Shown: positions 11,287 to 23,615 of the stretch, in pieces | Position numbering within the stretch: position 1 is the stretch's first letter | Layout of the letters: each line of letters opens with the position of its first letter | Assembly (NCBI GenBank): GCA_024811115.1 | Contig: JAKOGH010000555.1 | Span: 1 to 57,788 of the forward strand | Reading direction: 5' to 3' | DNA length: 57,788 nucleotides | DNA from: Terana coerulea | Taxonomy: Eukaryota; Basidiomycota; Agaricomycetes; Polyporales; Phanerochaetaceae | Notes under the pieces: model-generated | What the model saw: the letters and a program-made list of their open reading frames with translations, nothing else | Database searches by the model: none | Told to the model about the DNA's origin: nothing | Made by a program: the position numbers and the translations under genes

Positions 11287-14200
11287 CCTCCGCCGTCCCA
11301 CCCGTCCGTCGTCCGCCGACCCCGACCTCCGATAGCAGACTTGTACAGTACGCATGCACATGTCGGGCTGCGAAATGCGCTCCCAAGACATCTGACATAT
11401 TGACACACCCTCCACATTCCATCCCGCTGTCCTCGTGTCTCTGCCGATGACTGTCGCCGACGCCCATCTTGCGAGGCGCGGCCCCAGGGGCTGATGGCAA
11501 TGCAGGTGCGCTTTGTTCTGAGACGCCCTGCGCATGTACAGGGCAGATGAGATCCGCGTGTGCTCGTACTGCCTTGGCTTCGTCGCTCTGCGCAGAATTC
11601 GACGCGTTCGAACTCCACAGCCGGGTTCCCGCACAGTATGAACGTGAACGGCGTCCATGCCGTGCCGTGCGTCAATGGCGCACACGCTGGCGCCGTGCTA
11701 AACTCTGATGTTGTAGAGACAAGCGCGCGACGCGTACTTGGCTGGGGACGGCCACTGCGAAGGACCAGCGCAGCAGATATGGTACGTCTCTCACATCGTG
11801 CTTACCGCCGATTGAAGAACAGGCACAGCTGATAGACTTCGCTTTAGACCTCAAGCGCTAAACTGTAATAGGTCACGGCAACACGGATAGCCATGCGTGC
11901 CCCACATGGACCGGAATATTGCGTTAATTTTGAACATAGCGGCCGTGCTAGTGCGGAGTGCGGGTGGGTCATATGTCGTGAATTATAGGCTATGCTGCAT
12001 ATATTGACAAGGCATGTTTTGTTGCTAGCGCGTTGCAATATCTGTGGCCATCTATGAGCGGCACTTGGTGAACGCGCCGACGTCTACGATGTGCGGGTGC
12101 AGTCGTTCGACAAAGACGGTGCAGCGAGCCGAGCTGTCGACATTCTTTTGTCTGCGCACGGGCTGCCCCGACGAAGCCACGGGACTTGGAAGTAAGCCAC
12201 GGAGTTGTCGTTATTTGCGGCTCGGACTCATGGCCGAGTGATAGAGTCACGTCTACGTTTATTCATGCGCGGGGCTTACTGGCAACGGTGACACGAAAGT
12301 AATACGGGCGTATCCGCTCACAGTCCCGGTCACGGTCCGATCCGTGAATCCAGCTTTTGCCTTCGCGATGCTGCAGGCTACCGAGGTTTCGAACCCGACT
12401 GAACACATACTTCCGAAAGACGGCATAGCGCTGAACCTCTCCCCCTCTGGGAGCCTACGGCACAGAAAGGGCATGCGTCATTGGTGCGGTGTTCATCCCG
12501 TTCCGTTCGGCAGCATTCTTGTTCCTAACCTTCTTCTCGTTTAGGTTCGCAGCTCGAAGCTATGGCTTGGGAGCCGCGAGAATACACGGCATGGCTGTGC
12601 GGATGTGTACGCGGCAGAATCTGCGCGGCGATGCGAGAACACAGAACACACGTCGAGGTGTGCCTGGCTGGCGGCCCACGCCGGCGTTACTGTAGGGTCC
12701 GGACGTTGCAAGGGCTGCCCCGCTCCCATCGTTATTGCCCTCGCAGAACCCTGTCCGACGTGTCCGACATGCTTCGGCCTTTCTATGTCGTCCAGCTCGG
12801 CATCGTCCATGGCTCTCAACTTCTTTGCATTGGGTTCTATCTGCCCGATTTCCTGATGGAAATGGGTGCCTGCTCCCGATTGCTGGAGTGTTTCCCGCCG
12901 CTCGTTCTTTGCGAGTGTGCAACCCGGCGGCGGTTGACGGGGAGGCTCGACACGGGCAGAGCTTCAATACCAGAACAGCTCGAAGTACGCTCCAGGCCAG
13001 GCCTCCAGCGATGGCGGTGAAGTTGATGAAGATGCCTGCTTTCCTTCCCGCTCCTGCTCGTCATACGTCCATCCTTCTCTTTCACCCTTTCACAGACATC
13101 ATTAACTCAGGCTTCAGGGGTCTTAATCACCAATATCACCGGATCCTCTGTTCTTGCTGCGTTCAAGTGGTTGCGGAACGCATGGAAGTCGGGATTCACC
13201 GCAGGCATTTTCCTGGTCCCTCGGTGTGATGTTGGCACGGCACGATGTCGGGGTTACGCTCCCGTGCGACGGAGTTCGCTGACACTCCGCGAACACGGTC
13301 GCGCTCAGCGAGCGTGTCCAGGATGTTCGTCGTCGCGGGTCCTCAGGGCGGCATGCTATGGCCGGTGTCTGCCTGTCTCAGGCCTTTGTCGGCCATCGAC
13401 CAGGCTCTTCACCGACCTGCGAGGCTGGCGGACACGGCGTTCGCTCTCGGTGGACACAGCTTGCACCGTCGGACTTGAACAGGCCACGATGCAGGCGGTA
13501 TCTCAATAGCCCTATACCTCGTGAGCGTCGGCTTCCATGTCTACGCGCTCACGCTGACCGAGCTTTCAGCCACAGCCGCGCAGAAGGTCATGAGTAGCGA
13601 ACCGAGATGGCCGAGCGGGTGCCACCACCAACACGCCAGTGGTCGGAATGGTAGCACACCAACCCTTTCCTCCGCCTCGCCTCTTCTCTGTGGCCCGGCG
13701 GACACCTTTTACAGTTAGATGCAGCCCTGATTCGGATTTCCCGGTTGTTTACGTTTCTCGACGATTCGGTATTCATTCTTTTGACCTCGGTCACCCACAC
13801 TTTCTTATGGTGCCTTTCCAGGTCCTTATCAGCCCGAGATGGTAGCAACGCTGCTGCCTTTACGGGGCGACCGTTCTCCTTCTTTGGAAGACGCCGTCAT
13901 CGAGGGGCCGCCTGTCATCGGTTTGGCATCACGCATCAGAGTGGCCTCTGGAAAGCACAGAAGGGCTCTCGTCATCTACATAGTGAGGCATCGATGATCG
14001 ATTCAGCAGTTGACGTCTGACATTACTTCCAGTGCACGACCTCAGAGTCTCTTCTGCCGCGATATGCTACGAACCGGCACACTTCCTATAAGGAAATTAC
14101 TTGCCGCCACCATCATGGTTGGGCAGGTTCGCTTTATTCTTTCACATGGAAGAATATTATTGGCAAGGTTGGCCCTACCATAAGTCAGCTCAATTTACTG

Positions 14201-16116
14201 CCTCCCGCGGTGAACTTTCGTATTTATTTGCTAGTTTTAGTCGAGAAATATGCTTCAACCACGCTTTTGCGCTAGCCACAGGAACAATTCTCGGTGTGTA
14301 CATTTTTGCGTCTTCAAAGCAGATTTTCTCGTCAAAACTTCTTAGATGTCGCTAAAGGGGCACTCACCGAGGGCATTCAATGAAACTGTCTATACTTCCC
14401 TCCCAGAGAAGCCCAAAAGGTCTGTATTCATTTTATTTACGTGCGCAGTACACATCATCGTTATCTCGGCTGGTTCAACTCTCTCACTAAGTCCTCATCA
14501 GGATCCTAATAACCGGAGACGGTACGGGACACAACAAGTCCTGCCTTTTTCGTTGAAGAGTCAGGCTGTTCAGCAGGCGGTCAAAGCCCACAGTGCGGCT
14601 CCTCGACGTCAGCGCTGACTCATATCTGGCGTGCACGACCACCCGGGTGCGGATTTTCGGAACATACAGTGTCATACATCGACATCACACCAAGTCGGCC
14701 GAACGGAGTGTACAGAATCCTTTTTTCGCAGAGCCAGCTTTCACCTGGATGGCATGGCTGTCACTGGCAGGCGGCCGATCTGGGAGGCTCCCGCGTAGCT
14801 CCCGGAGCAAACAAAGTCAAGGACCCATATGATCGAGATTGCCCTCGCATCGGTCCGTCCTCGCCTTTTCGAGCCCCCCGACGCGACGACGCCCCGAGCC
14901 CTCACCAGCGTGCCCGCACGCTTCTCTCCTCGGCTGCGAGGCTGCGCGGCCGTCTGGGCGCAGCCTCCGTCGACGCCGCAACATCCGTGCGCCAGATAAT
15001 TACCATGGCACTCCCGCAGGGTCGTCCGGGTATGGTGCGTGGTGAACGAGCGCGTTCTCGCTGCGTGGGCACGCGCGTCGAATGCGGACTGGCACACACG
15101 GGACACAACCTTCGCCTGCATTTGGGCCTCCATCTGGCAGCTCGCAGGGAGGCGTGCGCACCCGCCGGTGATCGTTTCCCAACGCGCGGGGGCGTGGGGG
15201 CATCGATGGCCAAGATCCGAGGACATCTGGGAAGCGTAGGGTCGATGCTGCCACGCGCAACGTTGCAGCCTGCAGCCCGCGGCCAGCACGCTTTGCGCGT
15301 CCGCTTCTTGCACGCTCTGTACATCATATTGCTCCTTCTCGGTGGCCCGCCGCGTGTTTGCTGGACGCCGAGCACCCCGCGGTACTTACTGCACTGCTCA
15401 ATGTTGAATATACCTCCCGAGAGCTTGCCTGGAAGAAAATCGTACCACGATGTGCCCTTGCGCTAGGTTTGTGAGCTAATTTACACTTCGTTTGTGTGGG
15501 TGCTGAGCTTATTCGATTGCTGGCAGCGCGAGGCAAAGCCACCAAACTGGATCTGTGTGCAATCCTATCATGGCTCGTGGGCCAATTGTGGAAGACTAAA
15601 CACGTTCGGTGATGCAGATGTCATATAACGGCTGGCGGGAGTCTCAGCTTTGCTTGTTCAGGGTCTTGTGCATGCGAGCTGCTATCTCAGACTTTGTGCA
15701 CAGCTCCTTGGGTGGATTCTATGGACATGTATGTACCGACGCGCCCATGTCCAAGACAGCGGGCCGATCCAAAGCGCACAAGTAGTCTCGGATTGCACAG
15801 CATCGTATTACATTAATCTAATGTGGTATGTACTCTGAACAAACACATGGGTATAATGGGTATAGTACATGAAATGGAATCCTTGGGTCCTTCCTCCAGA
15901 GTCTGCCATAACAAATAACCTCGTGGCGGGACATGAATAACGTGAGGAAAGGGGATTACAAGCGCAGCCTACAGTAGACAGAGGGCGTGACAGCGTGCGT
16001 ACAACTGCGAAAGCAACAGGGAAAAAGAACAGCGCGACAGAAGAGCAGGAAGAACGCCAGGGTATCGAGGGTCACGGAACGCAGGGAAGGATAGTCCAGG
16101 AGATGAAAGAGAACAA
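11287..16116. other. 4.8 kb with no recognisable gene
   Basis: This stretch is GC-rich and many ORFs of 60-265 codons occur on both strands, but they overlap one another and carry no domain I recognise. No consistent chain of exons with matching phases was found. The longest, 14669-15466 (+), is rich in Arg, Ala and Gly as expected for a chance ORF in GC-rich DNA. No long direct or inverted repeat was noticed. The region may hold noncoding transcripts, diverged repeats or fast-evolving genes that I cannot see. Confidence 0.4.
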
Positions 16117-17458
16117 TCAGCAAGGAACGCGGGCGTAGCCGGCGGACGCAGGGTAGAGCGCGGCTTCGGCTTCGCGTTGGCGTGTCCCCCGGCGCGAGTT
16201 GACGGGGTACTCGCAGCGAAGGTTACGTCGGGCACATTGACTAGTGGAAAAAAACAAAACATCAGAAATAATACGGCGTGAGCGCGCGGGGGCCACTCAC
16301 TTGCACGTGCGGTCCTTCTTCCCCGGCGGCGGGCTGCCGCACGCGATCTTGCGCTTCCGGCAGAAGAAGCACGCGAGCGTCAGCGGCTTCTTCGGCGGGT
16401 CCTCGACGAGCGGCGGGCTCCGCGGCGCGGCGAGCGCGATCGGCGCCGGGTACGAGTGGTGCGGCGGCGGGTACGCCAGCTGCGCGTACACGGGCCGCGG
16501 CTGCTCGAGCGCCGGCGGCGGGACCGCATATGCTAACGACGACGACGACGACGGGCGCGGCCGGTAGAACGCGCCGTGACCGCCCGCGTACGGCGCGGCC
16601 TCCTGGTACGGCAGGTGCGCCATGGGCGACTGCGAGCGCGGGGACGCCTTCGGCGGGGGCGGCGGCTCGGCATACGCGCCCGCGAAACGCTCTGCGGAGC
16701 CCGCCCGGTGATGGTCGCCCGCGCTGTGGCGCCCCAGGGTCTCCTGCGCGCGCGTAGGCGTCGCTGCTGGGCTCGCCAGGGCCGGGGTGGGCGTAGGGCG
16801 GCGCGAGCTTGTAGGACGCGCCGCCGTCTGCGTAGTACGCCGGGTGCGCGAGCTCGCCGTGCGCGCCGCCGTCTTGGCCCACTGGGTACGAGTACTGCTC
16901 GGCGGTGATGACGCCCGGGAGCGCGCCGTGCGCCGCGTCGTGCGCGTAGCCCGCGAACCCCGCGCTGTACGCGTGCGCGTGCGGCTCGCCGTAGTAGCGC
17001 TCCTCGCCGAGGCGGGCGTCATCCGAGTGGGTGGGCGAGTCGTAGAAGGTGCCGGTGGAGTCTGAGTCCGACGCGGGCGAGAGCTCGCCGGACTCGTAGT
17101 AGGCAGGCAGGGGCACGGTGTGGTACGCGTGCGCGCCGTCGGGGTGCGGCTGCTTGGGCGGCGCCCAGTCGTCGCTTTGCTGGGAGATGTGTTCACCAGG
17201 GTAGGCGATGACGGCACCGGTGGCGTCTCCGTAGTACTGGGGAGATGCCTACTCGAGGCCGATTGAGATACAACCTTGATAACAGGGCCGGCAGGGACTC
17301 ACCTGATGACCTGCAACCTGCACGGCGCCCGAGTCATGTGTCGCCGCGTCGTAGGCGTGGGCGGCGGCGGCGGCGGGCTCGGGCTGTGGGTAGTAGTAGT
17401 GCCCGCCGGGGTGGGGGTAGGCGTGCGGGTCGATGTAGTGCTGGTACGAGCTGTCCAT
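16117..17458 (-). CDS. Transcription factor with a C-terminal Zn2Cys6 binuclear cluster
   Basis: This is a nuclear DNA-binding regulator. The zinc cluster is split by an intron near 16241-16298 (GTGAGT...ACTAG). It reads CFFCRKRKIAC on one side and CNQCARRNLRC on the other, giving the six cysteines in C-x2-C-x6-C ... C-x2-C-x6-C order. The cluster sits at the extreme C-terminus, where most fungal members of the class carry it near the N-terminus. The protein ends after about 25 more residues (stop 16117-16119). The start MDSSYQHYIDPHAYPHPGGH (17458) was chosen because it opens the low-complexity Tyr/His/Pro-rich region, though the ORF is open further upstream to 17743. Another intron follows QVAGHQ near 17290. 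The frame slips by one base at the CG-dinucleotide run at 16746-16754, so an assembly indel is likely there. Confidence 0.8.
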
Positions 17459-20400
17459 CCCGGAGTACTCGCGATCGTGCAGCGGAGGCGGAGGAGGGGA
17501 CGTCGCCACAAGCCCGGGACGGAGAACGGAAGGAAAGGCTAAGTTGCCGTCGATCGTGGAGGACGGAAGGGGCGAGGGAGGCGTGCGCAGGGATCGAGGG
17601 GAAGTGCGCCGAGGAGGAGGACATCTTATACGGACGAGGCAGGCAGTATCAGGCGAACTGGGACACAAATCAGGAGAGGATGCGTTCCTCCCAAGTTGAG
17701 GTTTGTTTTGCGATGTGGGCGCTTCGGGCGGAGACTCGCCCACGGGGATTTCCGGCCCTCGCCATTTGCTGGATCAAGCATATCCCACCGCGGACGGGGG
17801 CGTCTGCGACGCAGATTCGGCGAGAAAAATACCGCAGAGATCTGCCTGTCCTCTTTCGCCATCGGCCTGACATCGCATAACGCTTTCATCTCGCAGAGTC
17901 GCCCTGCTCCCAGCTCCGGATTTGATAAACCTCGCTCGCCCGTCACGTTGGTCGACTGCTCACGGCATCGGCCTAAACCGTGCCATGCAGCGTGCCCATG
18001 CTCACAAAAAGAAACAAAGGCTTTCACTCGAAAGCCCGTGGTATCGACTCCATCCCGTCAATCGATGTCGTCTCCCTGCCGATGCAAGCCACGATGAACT
18101 AACGAAGTGCGGTATCAGACATGATCAGCCCACTGCGCAACCTTGTTTGCGGCCGCTTCTGCCCTCAGAACACCCGTCCCTGCCCAAAGCCCTGCACGCA
18201 CGCCATCGACACCACGATTGCTGCTCGCTATGGTTTAGTGGCCGTTAGGCTTCTTCGCTTTGCGAGGTAGATCATCAAACATCCAGCCGGGTAAGTGGAC
18301 GCCTCCTACCGCTTTGTCCTAATTCAGCGCCTACCCGCCCGACACGGCACACAGCCTGCCCTCGTCGCTCGCGCCGTCTGCCGGCGAACCTTGGCTGACA
18401 ACGTGTTCAGACTCCTCCTCGCGCAGCGGACCCTCGCTGCCTCGCTGCCCCCTTCTTCCTCGACCCCCGCTGCCCCGGTTTCCCAGTGCCGACACAGACG
18501 GATTCCCGCCACCGACATGCGCTGACGACGTCTAGCTTCCCGCCCGCATTCTGGCCCGGCCCTCGACACCACCGTTCTAGACTAGCTTTGGGCCTCCACT
18601 TGTCTCGAACCCTAAAGCCGGCCGACGCTGGTTCTTCATTAAGCACCTGATCTGGAGCCTACTCTTGTTGGGTGGCGACCGATATGACCGATTTCTTTTC
18701 ATTGTCCCACTCCCACGAGAAATTCGAGCGGGGCGCAGCCAATTCTCGTCTCGGACCACCCCGCTTCCACGAACGCACTTCTGGGAGACCCGTATTGAAC
18801 TCTAGGGAGCGAAGGTGCGCTGCGAGGTCCGTCATTTTCGCGGAGGCTGCGTCCGTATGGACCATCTGACGACAATGTAGCAGCCGCAATGATACCTGGT
18901 GCCTGGCCTTTGCCTTGCAAGGTTAAAGAGCGTCCGCATGGGACCTCCCGCGTCGCAACGTTAGTGCTCATATTCCCTTGCGTCGTGCCACTCTTCCCGC
19001 CATGCCGGTGGGATGAATGAGACATCACTTCAACTCGACCACTCGCGTTTCTGGAGCCGGCGCGGATGGCCGGATGGCGAATTCAGTACACAATTATTCC
19101 CCCAATTTTCGTAGGTTTTATGAACGTCTGTCTCCAGGGTGCGTCATGGTTGCGCTTCCTACGCTCGTGGTCTCGACGTGTCGACGTGTCACACTGGGCC
19201 CGCGCCCTTCTAGCCGATCCGTGCACTCGAGCGCAGGGCTTCATCCCCGTCGGCCGTGGTGAGTCTGCCATTCATGTTTTCTGCGTGAACAGATGGCTCA
19301 TTTTCGTCGCCGTTTCACGCGTGCTTCGCAGGGCCGACGCCACCCTTCTTCTGCGCACATTGTGCGCACCGACGGCCCCCTCCGCCATCGCCATCGGTTC
19401 GCGAAGCCGCCGCTGGGGCACAGGGAAGGCTTCGCGCCCAGGCATCGGATGATTGACGTGGGGTCGAAGTGTGGCGAATCCTCCCCTCCCCCGGTGCGCA
19501 ACCCGTTGCATCCTCATTACGCTGCGATTTCTGGTTGCGATTTCTGCGGGACGTGATGCTTCTGCCGCGATTGCCCGCCGGTCGTTCTCAAGGTCCACGT
19601 CAGACCCCATCCTCATCGTTTTTGCGGCGGTCTTGGCCCTGGTTGACAGATTGACCCTATGCGTGCGTCGCAGACTGACAAAGCGATTGAGACATTCCAA
19701 GTTCCAATGTATGGTGCGTCTCCCTGCGCTGGCGTCATACTGCGTTCACACGACGACCTCCTAACACACTCGTTCACCAGATACAGGGACCCTTGAACTC
19801 TTTTCTCGAGCATTCCGCGCCAATGCTCTCCAGAACTTCGGACCCTGTATGCCCGTCAGACGCCATCGGCAGCACATGTCGCCCAGACAGACGCGGTGTG
19901 TGCGACCCAAATAGCCCGATATCTGTTTATCCAGTCGCCCTGGGGGCTTCCCTGTTTAGCCTCCTCAGATCTGGAGATAGACAGCTGCTGCAGTGCCGCA
20001 CGAAGCTGATACCGGAAGCTTGCAATTATCAGGCCGAGGCGATCGTGGCGGGCTGCATCTCAGCGGCGCTGGAGATATTGCAGCGGCCCTTTCCTCTGGA
20101 GCGCAGCTGCCTTCTGTCGGCCGCCCGGCTTACCATCATCGAACCTCGTCGAACCCACATCTCACGGGCCGCAGAGAATATTCCATGCTTCGTCGCTCAC
20201 GCAATTCGGGGGCTTTAGCGACGCCAAACGGTCAAAATGAATCAAGGTGTGTGGTGTCGCGCAGCAGGAAGACGTTTCACTGCGTATATTAATGACCCAA
20301 GCCCTTTCTTAGTCTGCCTTGTTTACTCTCTCTACCCACCCAGTATTATCGGCCACCAGGGATTACCCAGGGCCACCGGTGCGCGCGTCGCTGGATGATG

Positions 20401-21908
20401 AAGAACCGTGCCAGGTGTTTCAGGACTAAACGTTCTCCAGAGACGCGGCGGCCTCTCGCCGTTTTCCTTACGGAAGGGGTCAACGTACGTGCAGAACTCT
20501 GACTTTGTCGTCGCTGACCAACCCGCCGTTCTCAGCTGCGACACGGCGTGACGCATGCATGGAGGGTAGACGCGCCGAGCTGAAGCCTGGTGTGCCGGAT
20601 GCCCTTGTCTGTAACTGCCTGACTCAGGCCAGCCGTCTCGCATCATCGATGGTTGGCTTCTGCGGCCTGCGACGTCTTCTCTCGCGCTACGACGGCTCGG
20701 AGGCGCTGTCGTACTCAGGGTACGTGGCGGTCTCTGCTGCTCTCACATTGGACGCTCAGGGTGCTTCTAGGGCGGCGAGTGTTCTAGGTTTCGATCTGCT
20801 ACTTGCTATATCCCGGATTTTTCAGCACCCATAGCTGTCTATACGCGACTTCTAGGCCGTCCGAGGAGGTTGTGCCAGTGCAGCAGCGCCGAGATGCGCT
20901 TGGGCCCGACCGATTGCGAATCCGATCGCGAACCAAGGCCGCATGGGGTCTGCCTGCCATACTGAGGGGCGTCGATCCGGAGTTTGCCTGCGCACGTCGG
21001 GCGGCCGCTTTCCGGTTCCTCGCAGCGGCTCGCCAGAAATACAGACAGCGATGCACACCAAGACCTTGATTTTATCTAAGCGAACGCCTCATGTTGTGTT
21101 TTATCATGGACCTATCTTCGGAGCTCAGACACCGCAGAGGGCTTGCGCGACCTTTGGAGCCGCGCTGTATGTCAGTTGTGGGGAACGAAGCGCACCACGA
21201 CGGGGCATCGTGACCCCTCCTCCTGCTTTCAGTTGCATGCACTCGGCGGTTTGGCGGGGCGTTGCGTACCTGACCCACTCTGCACGTCATGTCAGGGAAA
21301 GTTAGGCTTGATTGGATAAGGTTGTCATCCAACTCAATCTCCTATCGATCAGGTTGTCCCTCCCTGCTGCAGCTGGCCAGGACGCGAATCAGCCGACCCG
21401 CCGCCGTGCGCTGCGTGGCGGACATGCGCCTTGCCATCAGCTCCATCCCGCGAGCTCCGGGCTCCGAGCCCTGGTACGCTGTTCGCCGTATCTGTAGTAC
21501 CGTTACCACCGTACGTAACATAATGCCCATGCTGTGTATCTGTATTTCCCGGAGCATGAGCGTGGCATTCGGGACGCAACGAGGCGACTCCAGCCGCCCT
21601 GCGCCAGTCAGCAGGCTCAACCGTCGACAGCCCTGGCGTGGCGTTGGCGTGGCGGCTCCCGAGCTTCCCAGCCGCGCGAGGTGAAATCAAATGCGCGTTC
21701 GCGCGTGCTGTCGAGCTGAGCTGTGCACTCGGCTTTGTATAGCAACACCGTATACACCACCGCAGATGTGATGCTGCAGAAATGCGCCGCAGCCGCTTAG
21801 ATATACATCTGCGTCGCACGCTAGTACGCCTCCGTATACTGATTCCTCCAGCTCTCGTCAGAAAGAGGGAAGGTCCGACGGCATCGTACTGCGAAGAGGG
21901 GATGTAGG
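17459..21908. other. 4.4 kb with no supported gene; 5' region of the Zn2Cys6 gene
   Basis: This holds the upstream region of the transcription factor and the 3' flank of the macro-domain gene. ORFs are short, overlap on both strands and show no domain. The in-frame extension of the transcription factor to 17743 (Pro/Ser-rich) could be coding or a 5' UTR. Nothing else can be supported. Confidence 0.4.
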
Positions 21909-22683
21909 TCACAGCGTCGTCGTGGCTTCCACCTCAAGCGAGGCAGGCCCGACGTCCGCCCACGAGGGCTCCTCGGGCCAGCCCGTCGCGAAATGCTTCA
22001 CCGCGAGCACCATCTGCGCCGCGCACCGCGCCTTGCTCAGCGCGCCCACGCCGGTGCCCAGGCCCGTCATGAGCACCGTCCTGATCTGCTCTTCCGCGCC
22101 GTGCGCCGCGTTCCACTGCGCCACCTCGGCGAGGAGGGCCCACATGCTGTTGTAGGCGAGGTCGCGGTGCCAGTCCACCTTCTCCGGGACGCGCATCGTC
22201 GGGAGGACCGCGAGCACGCGAGCGGCCCAGGGGTTGCGGCCGGGCCCGGAGACGTCGGGCGGGAGCTCGACCAACGTGCAGGACGAGGGTGGGGCGAAGC
22301 CGCGCCAGCGTGTTCGGAGTGCTGCCTGGACGTGGCGGGAGAGCCGTTCGACGTCCTTCGTCTCGCCTCTGAAGGCTATGGAGAGGTCCATGTCATAACT
22401 ATTGGCGAGCGATGTCGGGTTCGTCAGCATTATCCAGTATACACGCGGAGAACACTCACCCTCCATCCATCAGCCCGAACGAGTTCGCTGGGGAGACTAT
22501 GCAGTCGCAGCGAAGCAACGCGGGGTCTGCCTCGCGCAGTCGGCACTCGCGCACAGTGAAGTGCTTTTCAGCTTCATCGCTGAAATACTTGCACGCCGCC
22601 TTCTTCCACAGCTCGACCAACGTTTCTCCGCCTGCTGACTTGCGTGGCGGAGGCTCGATGAAGATGAAGTGAGGGATCGACAT
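21909..22683 (-). CDS. Macro-domain protein (likely ADP-ribose binding)
   Basis: This protein probably binds or processes ADP-ribose or its derivatives. It starts MSIPHFIFIEPPPRKSAGGE. The exon end CDCIVSPANSFGLMDGG is joined, across an intron of about 61 nt (GTGAGT...CCAATAG), to YDMDLSIAFRGE. The SPANSFGxMxGG pattern is the ribose and phosphate-binding loop of macro domains. The second loop is GLGTGVGALSKARCAAQMVL near the C-terminus. In between is VLAVLPTMRVPEKVDW followed by AYNSMWALLAEV, a helix usual in the fungal members. The length, about 240 aa, fits a stand-alone macro domain with no fused catalytic domain. The last residues are EVEATTTL with stop at 21909-21911. The substrate cannot be told from sequence. 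Confidence 0.83.
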
Positions 22684-23615
22684 GATGCCTGCAGGTGGGG
22701 TTAAGATCTATGACGCTCGCGGTGTTACTAAATGCCAGCGCACTCGGAGACGACTCAGACGAACTGACAGACAATGGTGGAGAGGATAGTTGCCCTCCAG
22801 ATGCTATATGAGATGTCTCATGTACTGGGGAGAGGCCGGGATTGGTCAGAGAGGTGAACGCCATACCCGAGACTGGAGGCTGTGGAAATGATAAGCACGA
22901 AATGGTAAAGATGAGATAAGGTCGGCAAGCCCCGCAGATTATAGAAGCGCCCAAGACGATCTGTGCGAAAGCGTTAGCGCCAAGCTGTACTCTCGTTTTT
23001 GAACTGGCACCTCAGTCACAGGTATAAGTACAAAGGCAGACAGAGCCCACGTAGAGCTAAACGGGTGCGCGAAACTTTCCAGTTATAGGAGACTGTGCGA
23101 AGGCTGATGATTCCACCAATTTTTACAGATTTTTGATACCCGCGAAGTCGACTTTGGCCACGTCGGCCTGAGCCCTGGCCGTGTTTACTGTGCCCAGTTG
23201 CGGTCTCAGCAAGCAGTGTCCTCAAGCGATGTTCAAGTCTTATATTACTTGGGATAACTTGACGCAGTGTTTCGGAACAAAAACGCGGTCGTTCATCGAC
23301 AAACGATCGAAACCGCTGGGATACATACCCGTCTTTTCTGCGCACAACGTCCGCAGGCCCAGCGCACTCGACGATTGATGTTAGCCACTCATGCTCAAGG
23401 CACAGGTCTGCCATGCTCGTAGCTCTCGCCTTTTTGCAAGGTGGATCTCTCTCTGTCTGTTGCGCTATATCGCTACTAATCTCAGATTCTCGAGTCCAGT
23501 CATAGGACCCTAATACAGGCCGCTTCGTGTGTGAAAGCCACTCACGACACCCATCGCGTATCGCCTCATTGTCGCCTGGACACGTAAACGTGTTCTTGTC
23601 TTCTTCAAGGCCGCA
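22684..23615. other. Intergenic, one doubtful antisense ORF
   Basis: A 230-codon minus-strand ORF (23016-23708) spans most of this stretch and overlaps the start of the next plus-strand gene. It is rich in Arg, Cys and Trp, lacks any motif and is not called. The part from about 23490 to 23615 is similar to 34968-35092, the matching upstream region of the paralogous gene, for example in CTTCGTGTGTGAAAG. Confidence 0.45.

Noticed and set aside
10939..11685. 248-codon minus-strand ORF over the end of SPC3
   Set aside because: It is antisense to the well-supported last SPC3 exon, with biased Arg/Cys content and no motif.
13600..13680. tRNA-like A box (GATGGCCGAGCGGG)
   Set aside because: No B box (GGTTCRANYCC) follows at the right distance and no acceptor stem pairs, so it is a chance match.
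14669..15466. 265-codon plus-strand ORF
   Set aside because: Rich in Arg, Ala and Gly with a competing ORF on the other strand and no motif; typical of GC-rich noncoding DNA.
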